Made by a program: the position numbers and the translations under genes
Part shown: positions 10,806 to 22,600 of the stretch, piece after piece
How the letters are laid out: each line of letters starts with the position of its first letter
How positions within the stretch are numbered: the stretch's first letter is position 1
The notes under the pieces: model-generated
The model's input: only the letters and a program-made list of their open reading frames with translations
Databases searched by the model: none
What the model was told of the DNA's origin: nothing
NCBI RefSeq assembly: GCF_050624435.1
Contig: NC_134537.1
Location: forward strand, 125,092,086 to 125,156,085
Origin: Tenrec ecaudatus
Lineage: Eukaryota > Chordata > Mammalia > Afrosoricida > Tenrecidae
Direction of reading: 5' to 3'
Length of the DNA: 64,000 nt

Positions 10806-11331
10806 TGAGGTAGTTAGTTTATTGTACCAACCTGGCCGATAAACACATCTGGAATTAAGTGAAGGGTGGAGGGATAAATGGCTCGGTGAGCCTCACCTTC
10901 CTAGTTCTCAGATTGCTTGCTCTCTGATAGTTGGACCAGGGTGCAGCTGTCTTAGCCAGTTCCCTGCTTTAGCTGGCAAGGCTCACTTCCTGCAAGACAT
11001 CCTAAGGAGAAGCCACATGGACCTACCCTGATGCAGCCCTGGGTGCTCGAGCAGCTGTATGGAGACCCCTGCCAGTGCTGAGATGCTTAACACATTCACT
11101 GAATCGGCTTTCCTCCTGCAGTCAGCATCATTGCATCTGTTTTGTGAGATGGAGGAGTACTTTGTGGACTGGTGTCAGACATATCGGTTAATGGTTTAAT
11201 GTTGAATTTGTGGGCTTGGGCAGCACTGGGTTGGGGTGTTTTCTTGATGCGCACTTAACCTTTATAGTAAAACTCTCTCTTACACATGAGTTTCTGTAGA
11301 TTTGTTTCTCTAAAGTACCCAGACTAACACA
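10806..11331 (+). mobile_element. 5' LTR of ERVL/MaLR-like element
   Basis: A 526-base LTR from 'tgaggtagttagtttattgt' to '...cccagactaacaca', with TG...CA ends. The 3' end pattern 'tttgtttctcta...cccagactaacaca' matches the class III (ERVL) LTR ends I know from MLT2. It is followed directly by a primer-binding-like site, so this is the 5' LTR. Confidence 0.75.
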
Positions 11332-12205
11332 ATATGGTACCGAGAGTGGGGTACTGGAAAAACAAATCTTAAGATGGAGAGTAGATGTCTGTTTGACCTT
11401 TCCCTTATGGTACTTTTTCTTTGTCTAGCCAGAGGTCAAATAAAGCCACACCTTACTTGGTTGTTTTCTGGGAAAAATATGGGAAGTAGGAAAATAGAAA
11501 GTTTGTAACCCAACTTGCTTTCAGCCACTAAAATTTGATCTTTAGATGGGTTTAGGCCATTCCTGCAAAGAAAGCTTTGAAAAGATAAGCCCCACCCAGT
11601 GCTTTGGAGTACTTAAGAACCAGTAGTCTTTGTCAGAAGCTGGGAAAAATCAGAAACCATGAAGAAAACTACTCTCTGGGACTGAACATTAAAGGGAGCC
11701 TGTGGGCAGGCTAAGATGCTTGCCAGATGACTACCTGGATCTACTAGTTGAGTGGAAGTGGGAGAAAAGCAGCAATAGAGAGACAGGTTGAATTTGGCCA
11801 CTGAAATCTGTGGACTTGGTTTATAAGGGGTAAAAACGGAGAAGATGAGAGTGGGTTGACTGGTCTAAAGTTCATGACCTAGCATGAGGGGCCTAGGTTT
11901 GTTGAGTATTGGTGAGAGCCCATGGTCTAAAGGCAAAGCAACCAATGGGCACCCTGTGGAGGCTGAGTAAGGCAGCCCTCATTGAGTTGACCAGAACCCA
12001 ACCAGCTGGAGATTTTTGAGCCTGTGAACTGGTGCATACTGTTGCTGACTTTATGGATGGCCTGTCCGGATTTGACTTTGCTTATGGATGCAGACTTCAC
12101 AAGGTTCCAACTGTAATGAAGACTCTTCATGTTGAAAAATATGATTGTCTCCTCAGAGCACTGGGTTGATGTAAGTGGGCAGTATATTAATTGGATACTC
12201 AAAAT
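11332..12205 (+). mobile_element. Internal region of ERVL/MaLR-like element, non-coding
   Basis: Begins with 'tggtaccgagagtggggtac' at 11335-11354, the form found just after ERVL and MaLR 5' LTRs (a leucine-tRNA-type primer-binding site). The ~870 bases that follow have no gag or pol signature and many stops. The element looks non-autonomous, like MaLRs, or internally deleted. Confidence 0.65.
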
Positions 12206-12410
12206 TGGGGGGATAAAGGCATGAAGTGGTTGGCTTACAAGAGCCTCGCCTTTCTAGTTCTCCAGTCTCTTGCTCTCTGATGGTCGGACCAGGGTGCAGC
12301 TGCCTTAGCCAGTTCCCTGCTTCAGCTGGCAAGGCTCACTTCCTGCAAGACATCCCAGAGGAGAAGCCACATGGACCTACCCCAATGCAGCCCTGGGTAG
12401 CATTGTGTAG
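12206..12410 (+). mobile_element. 3' LTR fragment of the same element
   Basis: About 200 bases close to 10870-11045 ('gaccagggtgcagctg', 'agccagttccctgctt', 'acttcctgcaagacatcc'). The 3' part of the LTR is missing, replaced by a SINE. Confidence 0.75.
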
Positions 12411-12600
12411 TGGATTACTCCCTGGGCTGCTAACTGCAAAATAAGCAGCTCAAACCCACCAGCCACTCATTAGGAGAAGACAATGAGGCTTTCTGCTCCC
12501 ATAAAAGTTCACAGTCTCAGAAACCCAAAAGGACAGTTCTCTCTGCCCCAGGCTCACTATGAATCAGAATCAACTACTGCACAGGGGGGTTGGGTCTTGG
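12411..12600 (+). mobile_element. AfroSINE
   Basis: 'gtgtagtggattactccctg', 'ggctgctaactgcaaaataa', 'ggctttctgctcccat', 'aatcagaatcaactactg' in the expected order. Confidence 0.8.
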
Positions 12601-12649
12601 TTCTTGAGTAGGGTTTCTGGAGAAAGACCTGGAAATCTGGTTTATAGAG

Positions 12650-13060
12650 ACTGTTTGTTTTAACACTTTAAAATTTTATTTTCAACAGTTTTGTTGGAAA
12701 GTAATTTATATATTATATAATTCCATAGTTCAATCACTCAATTATATCATGGAGAATTGTACAATCATCCCACATCAATTTTAGAGAATTCCCTCTCCCC
12801 CAGAGATGGATTGTCTTTAGGATGATTCATGCGATCACAATCCATTCTAGTGCTCCCTCTCTCCTACCATCTTCATTAGTTACTCCTGAAATCCCTGTTC
12901 CTTCCCTATCTTGCCCCCACCCCCACCCCTGTACTCCCTGTATCCCCTTGTATCCGTTATTATCATTAAGCACCCACACCTCTGGAGTTTCACAGCTGAG
13001 AGACCCAACAGAAAATAATGGGAAACAAAATCATGCTAAGGTGATAAGGGTAAAACCCTA
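12650..13060 (-). mobile_element. Old L1 3' end
   Basis: 'agttcaatcactcaattata', 'ttgtacaatcatcccacatc' and 'cccctgtactccctgtatcc' read as the reverse complement of an older L1 3' UTR, related to 58435-59205. Confidence 0.6.
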
Positions 13061-13433
13061 ATAGTACACACACACAAATACTAATAATGCCTAAGAAGGA
13101 AAAGACCACCAACAATTATCAAAAAGCCAGGGAAGAAATTTCCGTCATGGAACCAGTAAGAAACACTTGCACCCAGAACAAATTAAGGTCTCCTCTATAG
13201 GGTGGTCAACTGGCCAAGTCCAGCATAATCAAGATTACAATGGTCCCTGCCCGGTAGTAAGGCTGATCGAGACTCTTGTCTGTGGCTACAGTGGATCTGC
13301 CAGGGGCTCAGTCTGATCAGATACTCTGCAGATGGTCTTACAAAAATTACAGTCAAGAACACTCTTTCAAGCAGTTCTCTACTGCCACACGAAGTCGCTA
13401 TGAATCAGTATTGCCTCAACAGCCTGCCACAGC

Positions 13434-13528
13434 AATTTACATTACATTACATACATTACATTGCGTTGCGTTGCATCGCATCACATCACATCACATCATA
13501 TCACATCACATTACATTACATTACGGAA
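13434..13528. repeat. Pentanucleotide (ATTAC/ATCAC)n repeat
   Basis: About 95 bases of attac, gcgtt and atcac units grading into one another. It keeps a 146-residue frame open across 13276-13716, which is low complexity and not a gene. Confidence 0.95.
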
Positions 13529-13822
13529 CAGCAACTAATCTAGTATTTGGCCAGAGCACTGGAAATCACAGCCTAGCCATATTGACACACAAAATTAGCC
13601 ATCAGAAAAGAAAACCACATAAAGCAATACCTACTTATCTGGTGATACATGGCATACATGTAAAAAGATGTAAGTTTTATAAAAATTGCAACACAGAGAA
13701 GAAGGGGTGGGATTAGATAGCAATGTTTCTATATTTTTAAATTTAAGTTTCTATGAATTCCAACTAGATCATTATGCATTAAGATGTTAATTGTAATCCC
13801 TAGTACAATTACATCAAGAAAA

Positions 13823-13952
13823 GAGGCAGACCCTTGAGGAGATGGATTGACACAGTGGCACAGGATTGAGCAGTGTCTCACTCTGATGTGCACAGCATCA
13901 CTAAGGGTCAGAGCTGACTCATGGCACTACCACCAACAACAATCTCATATCC
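13823..13952 (+). mobile_element. RTE/BovB 3' tail fragment
   Basis: 'gcacaggattgagcagtgtc', 'gggtcagagctgactcatgg', 'cactaccaccaacaacaa' follow the 3' tail of afrotherian RTE elements (compare 62285-62388). Confidence 0.65.
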
Positions 13953-13959
13953 ATGTGTG

Positions 13960-15045
13960 TGTTTGGAGTTTGTCATAAGTTACTGACAATGCTTACTGTG
14001 TGAGTTCTAGCACTTCCTGTCTTGGTGCTTAGACTAGATAGCTAATCTTTGTACAGACATCACAGGATTGCGCCCTGGAGACAGCAGGAGAAGTCCATGT
14101 CCCACTGTCTGTCCTGGACATGCCCTTCACATGGAGCATCTACTATCTCTCACTGCTTATAGAACTATGACTGACACCACCACCACCAACTGTGGTCCAG
14201 GTCCTGGCCAGGCTGGATTGGGACACCAATCTCAATGTCCTAGCTGTCCCCAAGGATGTGTGTGCCTGACTGCCAGGGCCCTGTGGCATCTCCACTGCTT
14301 CTGCCCATGCTTCACTGTCCCATTGAAGTGAAAAACACAAGTTCAAAAATGAAATTATTAAGTATTTCAAGATAGTGGCATCAGAGCATAAAATGAAATG
14401 TACAATATTTCTTCCAATGATCATGAAGTTGACATAGGACTAGAGAATGTCTTGTTCTGTTTTACAAAAGAAACCAACTCAACAGTAACTAAGAACCATC
14501 CTTTGAGAGCAGGACCCTGGGTCACATGCACATGAAGACAGCTCTGGCTTTACTTGTCTCTTCCCCCGTGAATAGCACTGTATGGCCTTGGGTGGTTTTT
14601 ACTCCTGTAACACCCAACATTGAGTCATTTGTGACAGTCAGTTTCCCTCTCCCATAGGCTTGTCCATGTGTCAGGTAGTCCTTTGGAGATGACTTGTTCT
14701 ATCTCTTCGAAGAGCCTTTAGGACCATTCCTTCTAACCCAGCGAATACTTCTCATCAATATCTTTTGTTTCCCACTAACAGTTGCCTAGTGCCCCAGAAG
14801 AGAGATGGACATTTCTTGGACAATGAGATAGCTCTTCTATTTAAATTTGCGGCTCCTTCCTCATCTCTCCTTCTGCTGATGATGATGTGTGAAAAGGAGA
14901 GGTCAATATTTAAAGCAATCAAATTCTAGGTACCCAGTGATTACATTTTAAAGAGTTCAAGAGAAGACATGTTTGGGTGATGTGTTGGTCCACCAGCAAA
15001 CAAATTTTGGTTTACATTTCCTGCAAACTCTGGATCAAAATCAAA
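13960..15045. other. Unassigned stretch
   Basis: No gene or repeat identified. Open frames of up to 93 residues near 14068-14424 overlap on both strands and have no recognisable domain. Confidence 0.4.
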
Positions 15046-15465
15046 ACAAACTTGCAGCCATGGAGTCCATTTCAACTCATAGAGATCCCGTGTTACAGAG
15101 TGGAACTGAAAACCTTTATAGAATTTCTTGGCTGCAATCATCCTAGGGAGACCTGGTGGCATAGTGGTTACATGTTGGGCTGGGATCCCAAAGGTCGGCA
15201 GTTTGAAACCACCAGCCTCTCTGTGGGAAAAAGACAGGGCTTTCTGCTTTTGTAAACAATTACAGTCCTAGAAACTGAAAGGGGTCAGGTCTACCCTGCC
15301 CTATAGAGTCATGTGAGTAGGCATCAACTCATTGACAGTGAGTTTGTTTTTGTAATCATCATGAGAGCTGATTATTAGACCTTTCTCCTGTAGAGCTGCT
15401 GGGTAGGTTCAAACTATCAACCTTTTGATTAATTAGCAAGCACAAACTGTACTACCTAGAGTTCA
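15046..15465 (-). mobile_element. AfroSINE split by an opposite-strand AfroSINE
   Basis: Minus-strand SINE body at 15046-15142 ('gccatggagtccatttcaac') and head at 15354-15465 ('ctcctgtagagctgctgggt'). The gap is filled by a plus-strand SINE with target duplication aatcatc. Confidence 0.8.
15143..15353 (+). mobile_element. AfroSINE nested in another AfroSINE
   Basis: Complete SINE: 'gggagacctggtggcatagt', 'gcagtttgaaaccaccag', 'ccctatagagtcatgtgagt'. Short direct repeat aatcatc at 15136-15142 and 15354-15360. Confidence 0.85.
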
Positions 15466-15711
15466 TATATTCTGCATAAGATGCACATTTGTGGTTATCA
15501 CCAATGAAGCACATGGTCATCAATGGAGTAATGATCTTTGAGAAATAAGCATTGGAAATGAGAAATAAGAAATGAGTACTTCACAGGTGGCCCAGTAGAT
15601 TTAGTAATAATGCATCAGGAGTAGTGATGTAAATAGTATTAAGTACATGGTATTAAGGGATCTATTTCCAAAGAGCCATAGCCCTTTGATGAATAACTAT
15701 TTGTGTTATTC

Positions 15712-15737
15712 CAGGTTGACTAGAGAAAAAAATGTCC

Positions 15738-15804
<67 letters not shown>

Positions 15805-16243
15805 TATACACACACACATATTTATATGAGCTTTATATCAAAAAGCAATTGTATATTGAGAAAACATCCCGATCAAGTCTATAAATCTGATATTAGCCCA
15901 TATATCCAACACTAGTCCATATATTCCTCTTCAGACTTACACAGCACATGCAAAGATACCAAATATAGGAAGACCATAGGCCGGTGGGTGAAAAGTCATC
16001 TCCACGCTGGGGCAGGTCTCCACATGGCTCCTCCCAGTCTCTAAGTGTGGTTCTTCAACAGGAAGGTGAAGGAGAGAGCGTGTGGCCCACCTCTCCGGAG
16101 ACAGAAAGGAAGTTCCCTGAATTCTCATAAGAAGGCCACACCCACAAGGAGGCACCATCAGGCTGTGTCCTGATTGACAGGGTAGACACCACCTCTTCAC
16201 TCTTAATAGCCTCAAGTTGACACAAGATTATATAACTACAACA
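15712..16243 (-). mobile_element. ERVL-type solo LTR
   Basis: Starts 'tgtgttattccaggttgact', the reverse complement of the LTR 3' end seen at 11331. Shares 'tattgagaaaacatccc', 'ttagcccatatatcc' and 'tcctcttcagact' with the LTR at 52196-52688. A TA microsatellite has expanded inside it. Confidence 0.75.
15742..15820. repeat. (TA)n microsatellite
   Basis: About 56 bases of pure TA plus a mixed TA/CA tail, inside the LTR. Confidence 0.97.
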
Positions 16244-16654
16244 CTACATTTCCACCTGTCTCTCTCAACGGGAGCTATAACATAAATAAGTCAGGAAATG
16301 GGCATTTGACAATAAAGAACACATGTAGAAGTGGCTCCTAGACCTGAACAAATACGATGGTGCCCAGACACTAAGAAATATTTGCATTTGCAGTGATTGG
16401 ACAATAAACCATTTGCATGTTGTAGGGTAATTTATTATTCTTACTGCTTCTGGAGTAATATATTGAATTAAATGGAATATTTCCACACATGCCAAATTCT
16501 AGTAAAATATGGGTCTCTATAAAGGATTGTAGTGTACAGAAGTAATTTCGTTGAAAATGTGTTGCGATAGCCAGGGCTTTGGAATTATTTTATAAAACAG
16601 AGATTGCTATATTGGAACTTGGTATCAGCCAAATTGGAACCACTTAGCCCTCCC
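16244..16654. other. Unassigned stretch
   Basis: No repeat or gene recognised. Confidence 0.4.
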
Positions 16655-16800
16655 TAGATTCAGTAGTGATTTATAGAATGCTTGCCGCATCCCAGACACT
16701 TCTAAGGACATCACTTCAGTTCATCATTTTGGCAATCACCACATTATCTGCATTTACAGTGGAGGAGAAAGAGGTGGCAGCTTGATGTCACTCTGCTACT
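16655..16800 (+). mobile_element. MIR SINE, diverged
   Basis: Reads like the MIR body: 'gatttatagaatgcttgccg', 'cccagacacttctaaggaca', then 'atttacagtggaggagaaag'. Confidence 0.55.
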
Positions 16801-17489
16801 GTTTGGGCCCCCAGGTTTGCCTCTGCATCCTCTACTGTCATGTTTTATTCATAAATCCTTCAAATGAGACTAACCAGCCTCTAACTGCTTTGAGTGAGTC
16901 ATTTCTTTCACACAACATTTAGAAGCTATTTACCTGGGGATTATTGTGGTGGCTATTCATCTGCTCCTATTGTTGTTACAGCTAGTGCTACAAACACTAA
17001 TCTTCAGGCAATGAAATCGCATCATTATGAAAATGATTATTGGGAGGTAAGCTATGTCTCCACAAAAGAATTCTGGTTATCTTCACAAATGAGCCTTGAA
17101 GTGTGCATGTTAGACAATGAATCATCACTTCTAGAAGGCTGCCCTCACACCTGGCCTCCCTCTGCCTTATAGATTCAGTTTGAGATGGTCAGGACATCGC
17201 TGGTTATTTAAGGCAACCCCAGGTGAAGTCTCACCACGTCAATATGGCTGAGACTTAGCTGAAGCATTTCTGGCATGTGTGTCAAACCCATGCCAGTGCT
17301 CATTATTACACTCACCCTACTGTATAAGTCGGACCACGCTATTGTTGAAAGCACAGCAAGCAAATGGCAGAGGAAATGCTCTGCTCGTCCAGAAAAGTCT
17401 ACAGAAAACACGAAGCATTCTAGAGTTCATATTCTGAATCATAACTCACACCAAGACTTCCACTTAAATTATACTTGAACTGTTGGTTT
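16801..17489. other. Unassigned stretch
   Basis: Nothing recognised. A 92-residue frame at 16894-17172 lacks known motifs. Confidence 0.4.
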
Positions 17490-17905
17490 TGTTATTGTAG
17501 GTGCCATTGAGTCAGTTCTGACTCATAGCGACCCCATATACAACAGAACGAAGCACTACTGGTCCTGTACCATCCTCATAATGGTTCTTATGTATGAGCC
17601 CTTGGTTACAGCCACTGGATCAATTCATCTTGTCAAGGGCCTTCCTCGTTAAGCATGATGCCTTTCTCCAGGACTGGTCTCTCCTGACAACATATCCCAA
17701 GAACAGGAGATGAAGTCTTACCATCCTTGTACAGTTTTTGGCTGTACTTTTTCCAAGACAGATTTGTTTATTCTTTTGACAGTCTGTGACATTTTAAATA
17801 TTCATTGCCAAAACTACAGTTCAAATGCATCATTTTTCTCCAGTCTTCCTTATTCAGAGTCGAACTTTCTCATTCGACTGAAAGTACCATGGTTTGGGTC
17901 AGGTG
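17490..17905 (-). mobile_element. RTE/BovB 3' region
   Basis: Reverse complement of an afrotherian RTE end: 'taggtgccattgagtcagtt', 'gaccccatatacaacagaac', 'tttctccaggactggtctct', 'tccaagacagatttgtttat'. Same family as 35221-36360, 49870-50040 and 61860-62050. Confidence 0.75.
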
Positions 17906-17907
17906 TA

Positions 17908-17955
17908 CTGTATATACTCATGTATAAGCCGAGTTTTTCAGCACATTAATAAAAA
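17908..17955 (+). mobile_element. ACCGTATATACTC-family element, copy 2 (partial)
   Basis: Left end 'actgtatatactcatgtata' matches copy 1. It is cut short just upstream of the large L1. Confidence 0.55.
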
Positions 17956-17959
17956 AACA

Positions 17960-18725
17960 ACTTTTGGGAGACTCCAGGGATATGGCCGCCAGATAGGTAT
18001 CTCACGCCTGGAGTTTCAAGGAGATCGGTGAGTGGGGAGAGTTGGGGGCTGAGTAGGGGTATCAAATCTGCCTGTTCGATTCCCAAGACCACTCAGAGCA
18101 TCTCTCGGACACAGAGGTGGACTCCCACCTGATCGCCAGGGCTCCGTGCGGACACCCATGGTCTCTGGTACAGCACTCCTGGCATTCACTCTGCTGGGAC
18201 TGGCGCCACAGGGCAGCCAGGTGCACAGCTGAGGCTGCGCCTGCCTCAGTGCTCTGTGCAAAACCGCCAGTCAGTAACCCCACCCGCCTCAGGGTGTCCG
18301 GGGTCCGTGTGTGTGCTCCAGCCAGCATACCCCGCACCCTCTGCAGATTCGGGACCCACCTGGACACCCCTCGCAGTCCAGCAGGCCAGACCCTGCCCCC
18401 TTCTCCAGGGAGGCGCCGCCCGGTGACACAGCCAGGCGGAAGGCAGAGGCTGTGGTCCAGCCTTAGTGCTCCGCATGAACTGCCAATCAGACCAATCGCA
18501 TGCTCAGAGGTTTCAGCCCAGAGGTGCCCGCCCGGTCACTGTGCTCCTTGCAGATCCGCCAGCCAGCCCTCCCTAGGCCTCACTGACCCAGTATGGGCAG
18601 AAGAACAACACTCACCAAGCACATATAAGAGACCGCCACACAGTACAACTCCACCCAGATACCATCAAAGGGAAAATAGGCCCCAAGATAGAACTGGCTC
18701 AACGATGGAAAGAAGGCAAGAATGA
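17960..18725 (+). promoter_or_regulatory. L1 5' UTR-like GC-rich region
   Basis: GC- and CpG-rich sequence at the start of the L1, in sharp contrast with the AT-rich surroundings. It contains a loosely repeated motif of the form 'tgctc...gcca-tcag' near 18248, 18468 and 18540. L1 5' UTRs normally hold an internal promoter; that role here is inferred. It includes the longest open frame in the window (202 residues, 18117-18725), which is Pro/Arg/Ser-rich and matches no L1 protein I know. Confidence 0.6.
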
Positions 18726-18814
18726 AGCACAAACACACATATGCACAACCCACAGAAAAGAAAGGGAGGCAGGAAAACACCCAACATAAGAGAGATAAAA
18801 TAACATCACAGGGT

Positions 18815-21800
18815 CCACAGATAGATGTAATAACCCTGAATATTAATGGTTTGAACTCTGGCCTTAAGAGACAGAGGCTAATAGACTGGCTTGGAAAACA
18901 CAAACCCTCGATCTGCTGCCTACAGTAGACATTACAGATAAAAACAGGCTGAGAATCAAAGGCTGGAGACAATATCAGGCAAACTCTATTTCAAAAAAAG
19001 CAGGGGTTGCGATCCCAATCTTAGATAAAATTGGCCTAAAAGTGCAAACCATAAAAAGAGATAAGGAGGGACACTATATAATGCTAAAGGAGCATTACAT
19101 AAAGAACCAATAAGCATTCTAAATATTTACTCACCAAACAAGCGTCCAGCAGAATATGTCAAGCAAACACTGCAAAGGATGAAGAAAGAAATCACAGCCT
19201 CAACAATTATAGTAGGTGACTTCAATACACCGCTCTCTGAGAAAGATAGATCACTCAGAAAGAAACTCAACAAGGAGACTAAAGATCTAAACACTACAAT
19301 TAGACAACTTAACCTGATAGATATCTCCACCCAAACAAAAAAGCTCTCCACCCAAACAACAAAGAATTCTCATTCTATTCAAGTCCACACAGTACATTTA
19401 CAATAATAGACCACGCGCTAGGGCATAAGTCGAATCTACATAAATTCAAGCACATTTGTATCATACAGACCTCTCTATCTGACCACTGTGCCATAAGATT
19501 GGAAATAAACAAAAGGAAGATAAAGAAATCAAGGGCAAACCATTTGGAGAATGAATACCTCTCTATTGCAAAAGGAGAATGTACTGGCTCAGATCAGAGA
19601 TGAAATTAGGAAATTCCTAGAAACCAACGAGAATGAAAACATGACATACCAAATCTTACGGGACACAGCAAGGCAGTCATCAGAGGAAGTCTCATAGCAT
19701 CACATGCACACATGAAGAAGGAGGAGAGGCTTATGATGGATACACTGCCACAACATGTACAGCAACTAGAGCGGCAAGAAAGTCCAACTAACAGAAAAAG
19801 AAAAGATATAATAAAAATTAGATCTGAGATTCAGGAGAGATAAAATAAGAAAACTATGGGAAAAAAATCAATGCTGCTAAAAGTTGGTTCTTCGAATGGA
19901 TAAATTGAATCAACAAATCTCTCGCAAATTTGACCAAAGAAAGGAAGGAACACATCTCAATAGCAAAGATGAGGGATGAAAGAGGGAATATTACAATGGA
20001 CCATAGTGAAATCAAAAGGATTATTACACAGTACTATTATTACACAGTACTCCAATGAATTCAAAAACTTAGAAAAACAATCCCTCCCTGGATTATCCCC
20101 AATGGCCATCAAGAACCTCAACAGACTCATATCAATAGAAGAAATAGATAAGGCTATCAAAGAATTACCAACCAAGAAGACACCGGGACCAGACGGATTC
20201 ACTGATGAATTCTATCAAGCATTCAGGGAAGAACTGACACCAATCCTACACAGACCATAGAAAAAGATAACAAACTCCCAAATTCCTTCTATGAAGCTAG
20301 TATAACTCTGATACCTAACCCAGACAAGGATCCCACAAGAATTGAGAACTACAGACAAATTTCTCTAATGAATATCAATGCAAAAATCCTTAACAAAATA
20401 CTAGCCAAGAGAATCCAAAAATATATAAAGCAAATAATTCACCATGACCAAGTGGGATTCATACTAGGCGTGCAGGGATGGTTCAACATACGAAAGACCA
20501 TTAGTATTATTCGTCACATTGAAACGAAGAAATATAAGAACCACATGATAATATCAATAGATGCAGAAAAGCATTCAACAACATCCAACACCAATTCATG
20601 TTTAAGACACTCAAGAAGATATTGATGGAAGGAAAATTCCTCAATATAATACAAGCTATATATGAAAAACTAACAGCCAATGTGGTAGTCAGTGGAGAAA
20701 AGACGAGATCAATTCTTCTGAAAAAAGGGACTAGAGAAGGATGTCCCCTGTCCCCACTCCTATTTAACACCGTGCTAGAGGGTCCTAGCTAATAATATAA
20801 GGGAAAGAAAGGACATCAAAGGTATTTGTCTGGGGAAGGAAGAAGTGAAACTATCGTTATTTGCAGATGATATGATTTTAGATATGGAAAATCCTAAAAG
20901 TTCCATGAGAGGAGTACTGGAAGCAATAGAGGAATATGGCAGAGTAGCAGGTTACAAGATCAACAAACAGAAGCCTATTGCACTACTATACACATTGAAA
21001 AGGACACAGAAGAGGGGCTCAAAAAGGTGCTACCTTTCACAATAGCCAAACACAAATAGAAATATCTAAGGATATACCTGAATCAAAAAACAAAAGATAT
21101 GTATGAGGAAAACTACAAAAACACTATTAAAGAAATCAAGGATGACTTCAACAAATGGAAGGAGATCCCATGCCCGTGGATTGGCAGACTCAATATTGTA
21201 AAGATGTCAATTCTACCCAAGGCACTATATAAGTTCAGTGCTATCCCAATCCAAATTCCAGAAACTTTCTTCAAAGAGTTGGAAAAATAGATTACCAACT
21301 TCATATGGAGAGGGAAGAAATGGAATTATCAGAGAACTCCTTAAGAAGAAGGACCAAGTCAGAGGGCTTGCTTTACTCGACTTTAGCACCTACTACACAG
21401 CCACAATGGTCAAAAGAGTGTGGTACTGGTATAACGATAGATGTTCAGACCAATGGAAAAGGATTGAAAACCCAGAAATAAAATCATCAGCATACAGACA
21501 ACTGAGTTTTGATAAGGGGCCCAAAAATATCAAATGGGAAGCAGATGCCCTCTGCAATTCATGGTGCTGGAAAAAATGGATACGTGGCTGCAGAAAAATG
21601 AAGCAAGACCTTTACCTCACTCCCTGCACAAGAATAAACCCAAGGTGGATCACAGACCTTGAGGTAAAACCCTAAACTATTAGGGCCATCAATGAGGGAA
21701 TTGGAACAAACCTGGGAACCGTGGCACAGGGATTACATAGGCTATCAGAAATTGGGAAGGACACCAATATGGAGGAGGCACAAATTGACCAATGGGACAT

Positions 21801-22600
21801 ACTAACAATAAAACACTTATGTATATCGAAAGCATTCACCAAGAGAGTAATAAGAGAGACTACAGAATGGGAAAACATCTTTAGCAATGACACATCAGAC
21901 AAAGGCCTTATTACTAAAATCTACAATACACTGCTAAACTAAAACAAGAAAAAAAAACAACAATTACCCAATCAGAAGGTGGGCAAAGGACCTGAGCCAG
22001 AGTTTCTCAAGGGTATAAATCCAAATGGCCAATAAATATATGAGAAAATGTTCCAGATCTCCAGCCATAAGAGAAATGCAAATTAAAACAACTATGAGAT
22101 ACCACCTAATACTCAAAGATAGTCAATTCAAGAAATCAGAAAATAACAAGTGTTGGAGGGCATATGAAGAGAGGAATTCTTGTCCACTGCTGGTGGACCT
22201 GTAGGTATGTACAACCATTATGGAAATAGATTTGGCGATATCTAAAACAGTTGGAAATTGAGCTACCTTATGATTTAGCAATCCCCCTACTGGGCATATA
22301 CTCAGAAGAGACAAAAAACAAACCACGGCCAGACCTCTGTGCCCCAATGTTCATCACAGCACAGTTCACAACTGCAAGGAGTTAGAAACAGCCCAAATTC
22401 CCATCAACAGACAAATGGTTTAAAAAACTCTGGTACATACATACAATGGAGTATTACGCATCCCTAAAAAGCAATGATGAACACACGAAGCACATCGCCG
22501 CATGGGGAGAACTGGTGGATATTATGCTAAGTGAAGCAAGCCAAGCACAAAAGGACAAGTACTACATGAATCTGCTGAGGTAAGCTCAAAAAAACATTCA
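18815..22600 (+). pseudogene. L1 ORF2 (endonuclease-reverse transcriptase) pseudogene
   Basis: Pieces in order: endonuclease start ITLNINGLNSGLKRQRLIDW (about 18828), endonuclease VGDFNTPLS (19210), pre-RT LPTKKTPGPDGF (20165), [19 protein letters not shown] (20365), [17 protein letters not shown] (20450), GTREGCPLSPLLFN (20730), the catalytic SLFADDM (20854-20874), and C-terminal LGIYSEETKNKP (22290). Frames shift near 20565 and 20790-20845, and stops occur throughout. A full ORF2 would be about 1,270 residues. The FADD catalytic motif is intact, but the gene is dead. A 16-base tandem duplication (tattacacagtactat) is visible near 20025-20050. Confidence 0.92.

Noticed and set aside
13276-13716. 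146-residue open frame
   Set aside because: It is kept open by the pentanucleotide repeat in its middle.
14068-14424. Overlapping 87- and 93-residue frames on opposite strands
   Set aside because: Low-complexity Cys/Pro composition and mutual overlap indicate chance openness in GC-richer DNA.
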